Source: Streptomyces sulfonofaciens
GTDB taxonomy: Bacteria > Actinomycetota > Actinomycetes > Streptomycetales > Streptomycetaceae
Direction of reading: 5' to 3'
NCBI RefSeq assembly: GCF_014656295.1
Contig: NZ_BNCD01000015.1
Coordinates: forward strand, 1-64,000
Length of the DNA: 64,000 nt
In this document: positions 62,810 through 64,000 of the stretch, in pieces
Position numbering within the stretch: position 1 is the first letter of the stretch
Layout: the number at the start of each line of letters is the position of its first letter
Notes under the pieces: model-generated
What the model was told of the DNA's origin: nothing
The model's database searches: none
Seen by the model: the letters and a program-made list of their open reading frames with translations, nothing else
Position numbers and translations under genes: made by a program

Positions 62810-64000
62810 GAGCTGCCTCGGCTTCCATCCATGGTCATCTGACGCATCAGCACTTCCTGGGTGGCCTCCGCGCGGCTGACCTCACCGGTCAGCCGGCCCG
62901 CGGCCATGGTGTAGATCCGATCGCACATCCCCAGCAGCTCGGGCAGCTCCGAGGAGATGAACAGCACCGCCTTGCCCTGCGCCGCCAGCCGGTCCACGAC
63001 CGTGTAGATCTCGTACTTGGCGCCGACGTCGATGCCGCGCGTCGGCTCGTCGAGGATCAGCACCTCGGGCCCGGCGTGGATCCACTTGCTCAGCACGACC
63101 TTCTGCTGGTTGCCGCCGGACAGCCTGCCCACCTCCTCGAAGACGGTGGGCGTCTTGATGTTCATCGACGACCGGTACCGCTCGGCGACCCGCCGCTCCT
63201 CGTGCTCGTCGACGATGCCGTGGCGCGCCAGGTGCGGCAGGGACGCCAGCGAGACGTTGCGGTGCACCGTGTCGATGAGGTTCAGGCCGTAGCGCTTGCG
63301 GTCCTCGGTGACGTACGCGATGCCGGCCGCGACCGCCGCGGGCACCGTGCGGGTGTCCGCGGGCCGGCCGTCCACCTCCACGGCACCGGCCACGTACTGC
63401 CCGTAGGACCGGCCGAAGACCGACATCGCCAGCTCGGTGCGGCCCGCGCCCATCAGCCCGGCGACCCCGACGATCTCCCCCCGCCGCACCGTCAGCGACA
63501 CGTCGTCGACGACCGTGCGCTGGTGGTCCACCGGGTGCCGGACCGTCCAGCCCGTCACCCGCAGTGCGACGGTGCCGGCGTCCTCGCCCTCGTAGGCGGT
63601 GCGGTCCGGGAAGCGGTGGTCCAGGTCGCGGCCGACCATGCCCCGGATGATCCGGTCCTCCGAGACCTCCGGCTCGGCGTCCGGGGCGGTGCGCACCGGC
63701 AGCGTCTCGATGGTGCGGCCGTCGCGCAGGATGGTCACCGTGTCCGCGATCCGGCGGACCTCGTTCAGCTTGTGCGAGATGAGGATGCAGGCGATGCCCG
63801 TCTCGCGCAGCTCGCCGATGAGGCCGAGCAGCGCCCGGCTGTCCTCGTCGTTGAGCGCGGCCGTCGGCTCGTCCAGGATCAGCAGCCGCACCTCTTTCGA
63901 GAGCGCCTTGGCGATCTCCACAAGCTGCTGCTTGCCGACGCCGAGGTCCGCCACCGGCGTGGCCGGCTTCTCGCGCAGCCCCACCCTGGCCAGCAGCCGC
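62806..64000 (-). CDS. Sugar ABC transporter ATP-binding protein, partial (5' end off the window)
   Basis: The visible part is 397 aa plus the stop; the N-terminal part lies beyond base 64000. The end of the first ATPase domain is seen (VGKQQLVEIAKALSKEV, LLILDEPTAAL). The second domain follows, with the degenerate Walker A GLMGAGRTELAM, LSGGNQQKVVLSKWI and LILDEPTRGIDVG typical of carbohydrate importers (CUT2). It is coupled to the permease gene; the binding protein is presumably further upstream. Confidence 0.95.
   Translation of the reverse strand, partial: RLLARVGLREKPATPVADLGVGKQQLVEIAKALSKEVRLLILDEPTAALNDEDSRALLGLIGELRETGIACILISHKLNEVRRIADTVTILRDGRTIETLPVRTAPDAEPEVSEDRIIRGMVGRDLDHRFPDRTAYEGEDAGTVALRVTGWTVRHPVDHQRTVVDDVSLTVRRGEIVGVAGLMGAGRTELAMSVFGRSYGQYVAGAVEVDGRPADTRTVPAAVAAGIAYVTEDRKRYGLNLIDTVHRNVSLASLPHLARHGIVDEHEERRVAERYRSSMNIKTPTVFEEVGRLSGGNQQKVVLSKWIHAGPEVLILDEPTRGIDVGAKYEIYTVVDRLAAQGKAVLFISSELPELLGMCDRIYTMAAGRLTGEVSRAEATQEVLMRQMTMDGSRGSS

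Overview
The window is high-GC (about 72-73%) actinobacterial chromosome, almost certainly Streptomyces or a close relative. The evidence is strong third-position G/C bias, GTG and TTG starts, frequent ATGA/GTGA stop-start overlaps, leaderless starts, Tat-exported glycoside hydrolases, and a gas vesicle cluster in the streptomycete order gvpO-A-F-G-Y-Z-J-L-S-K. I read about 55 protein genes and saw no rRNA, tRNA, CRISPR array or intact insertion sequence.

Layout. 0.1-4 kb: a P-loop ATPase joined to a membrane-tethered periplasmic-binding-like protein. 4.2-12.9 kb: envelope and secreted proteins, namely a secreted protein, a repeat lipoprotein, two translationally coupled GT-C mannosyltransferases, a BNR/Asp-box exoprotein and a small secreted protein. 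13.4-16.5 kb: a GNAT-like protein, then a co-directional set consisting of a 22-residue Tyr-rich peptide, a GNAT acetyltransferase and a cytochrome P450. I read that set as a P450-modified RiPP locus, and it is the most interesting system here. 17-19.6 kb: a GH30 hydrolase divergent from a TetR regulator across a palindrome. 19.7-24.3 kb: a coupled MTQ2-type methyltransferase / CDGSH / haem-oxygenase-like trio, an FAD-Rieske oxidoreductase and a ricin-type lectin. 24.6-30.5 kb: the ten-gene gas vesicle operon. 30.6-39 kb: a PLP decarboxylase, an HPII catalase, a DUF5133 protein, extra ctaD-ctaF oxidase genes and a stand-alone qcrB. 39-56 kb: mixed metabolic and regulatory genes, including an aldo/keto reductase, an SDR, an MreB-like protein, two MFS pumps with MarR and HxlR regulators, malonyl-CoA synthetase, a MerR-PP2C fusion, an ATP-grasp enzyme, a VOC protein, and IclR with SMP-30. 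56.3-58.5 kb: a lower-GC insert-like patch with an XRE regulator and an SDR. 58.5-64 kb: an arabinose-type sugar operon (ABC ATPase, permease, aldose epimerase, GH51 arabinofuranosidase) that runs off the right edge.

How genes work together. In the RiPP locus the precursor is transcribed first, followed by a strong hairpin that may attenuate readthrough into the tailoring genes. The P450 would cross-link the C-terminal tyrosines and the GNAT may cap the product. The gas vesicle genes are nearly all stop-start coupled. Several transporter/enzyme and regulator pairs (TetR/GH30, HxlR/MFS, MarR with its palindrome, IclR/SMP-30) look like local single-target regulation. The right-end operon would import and process arabinose-type sugars.
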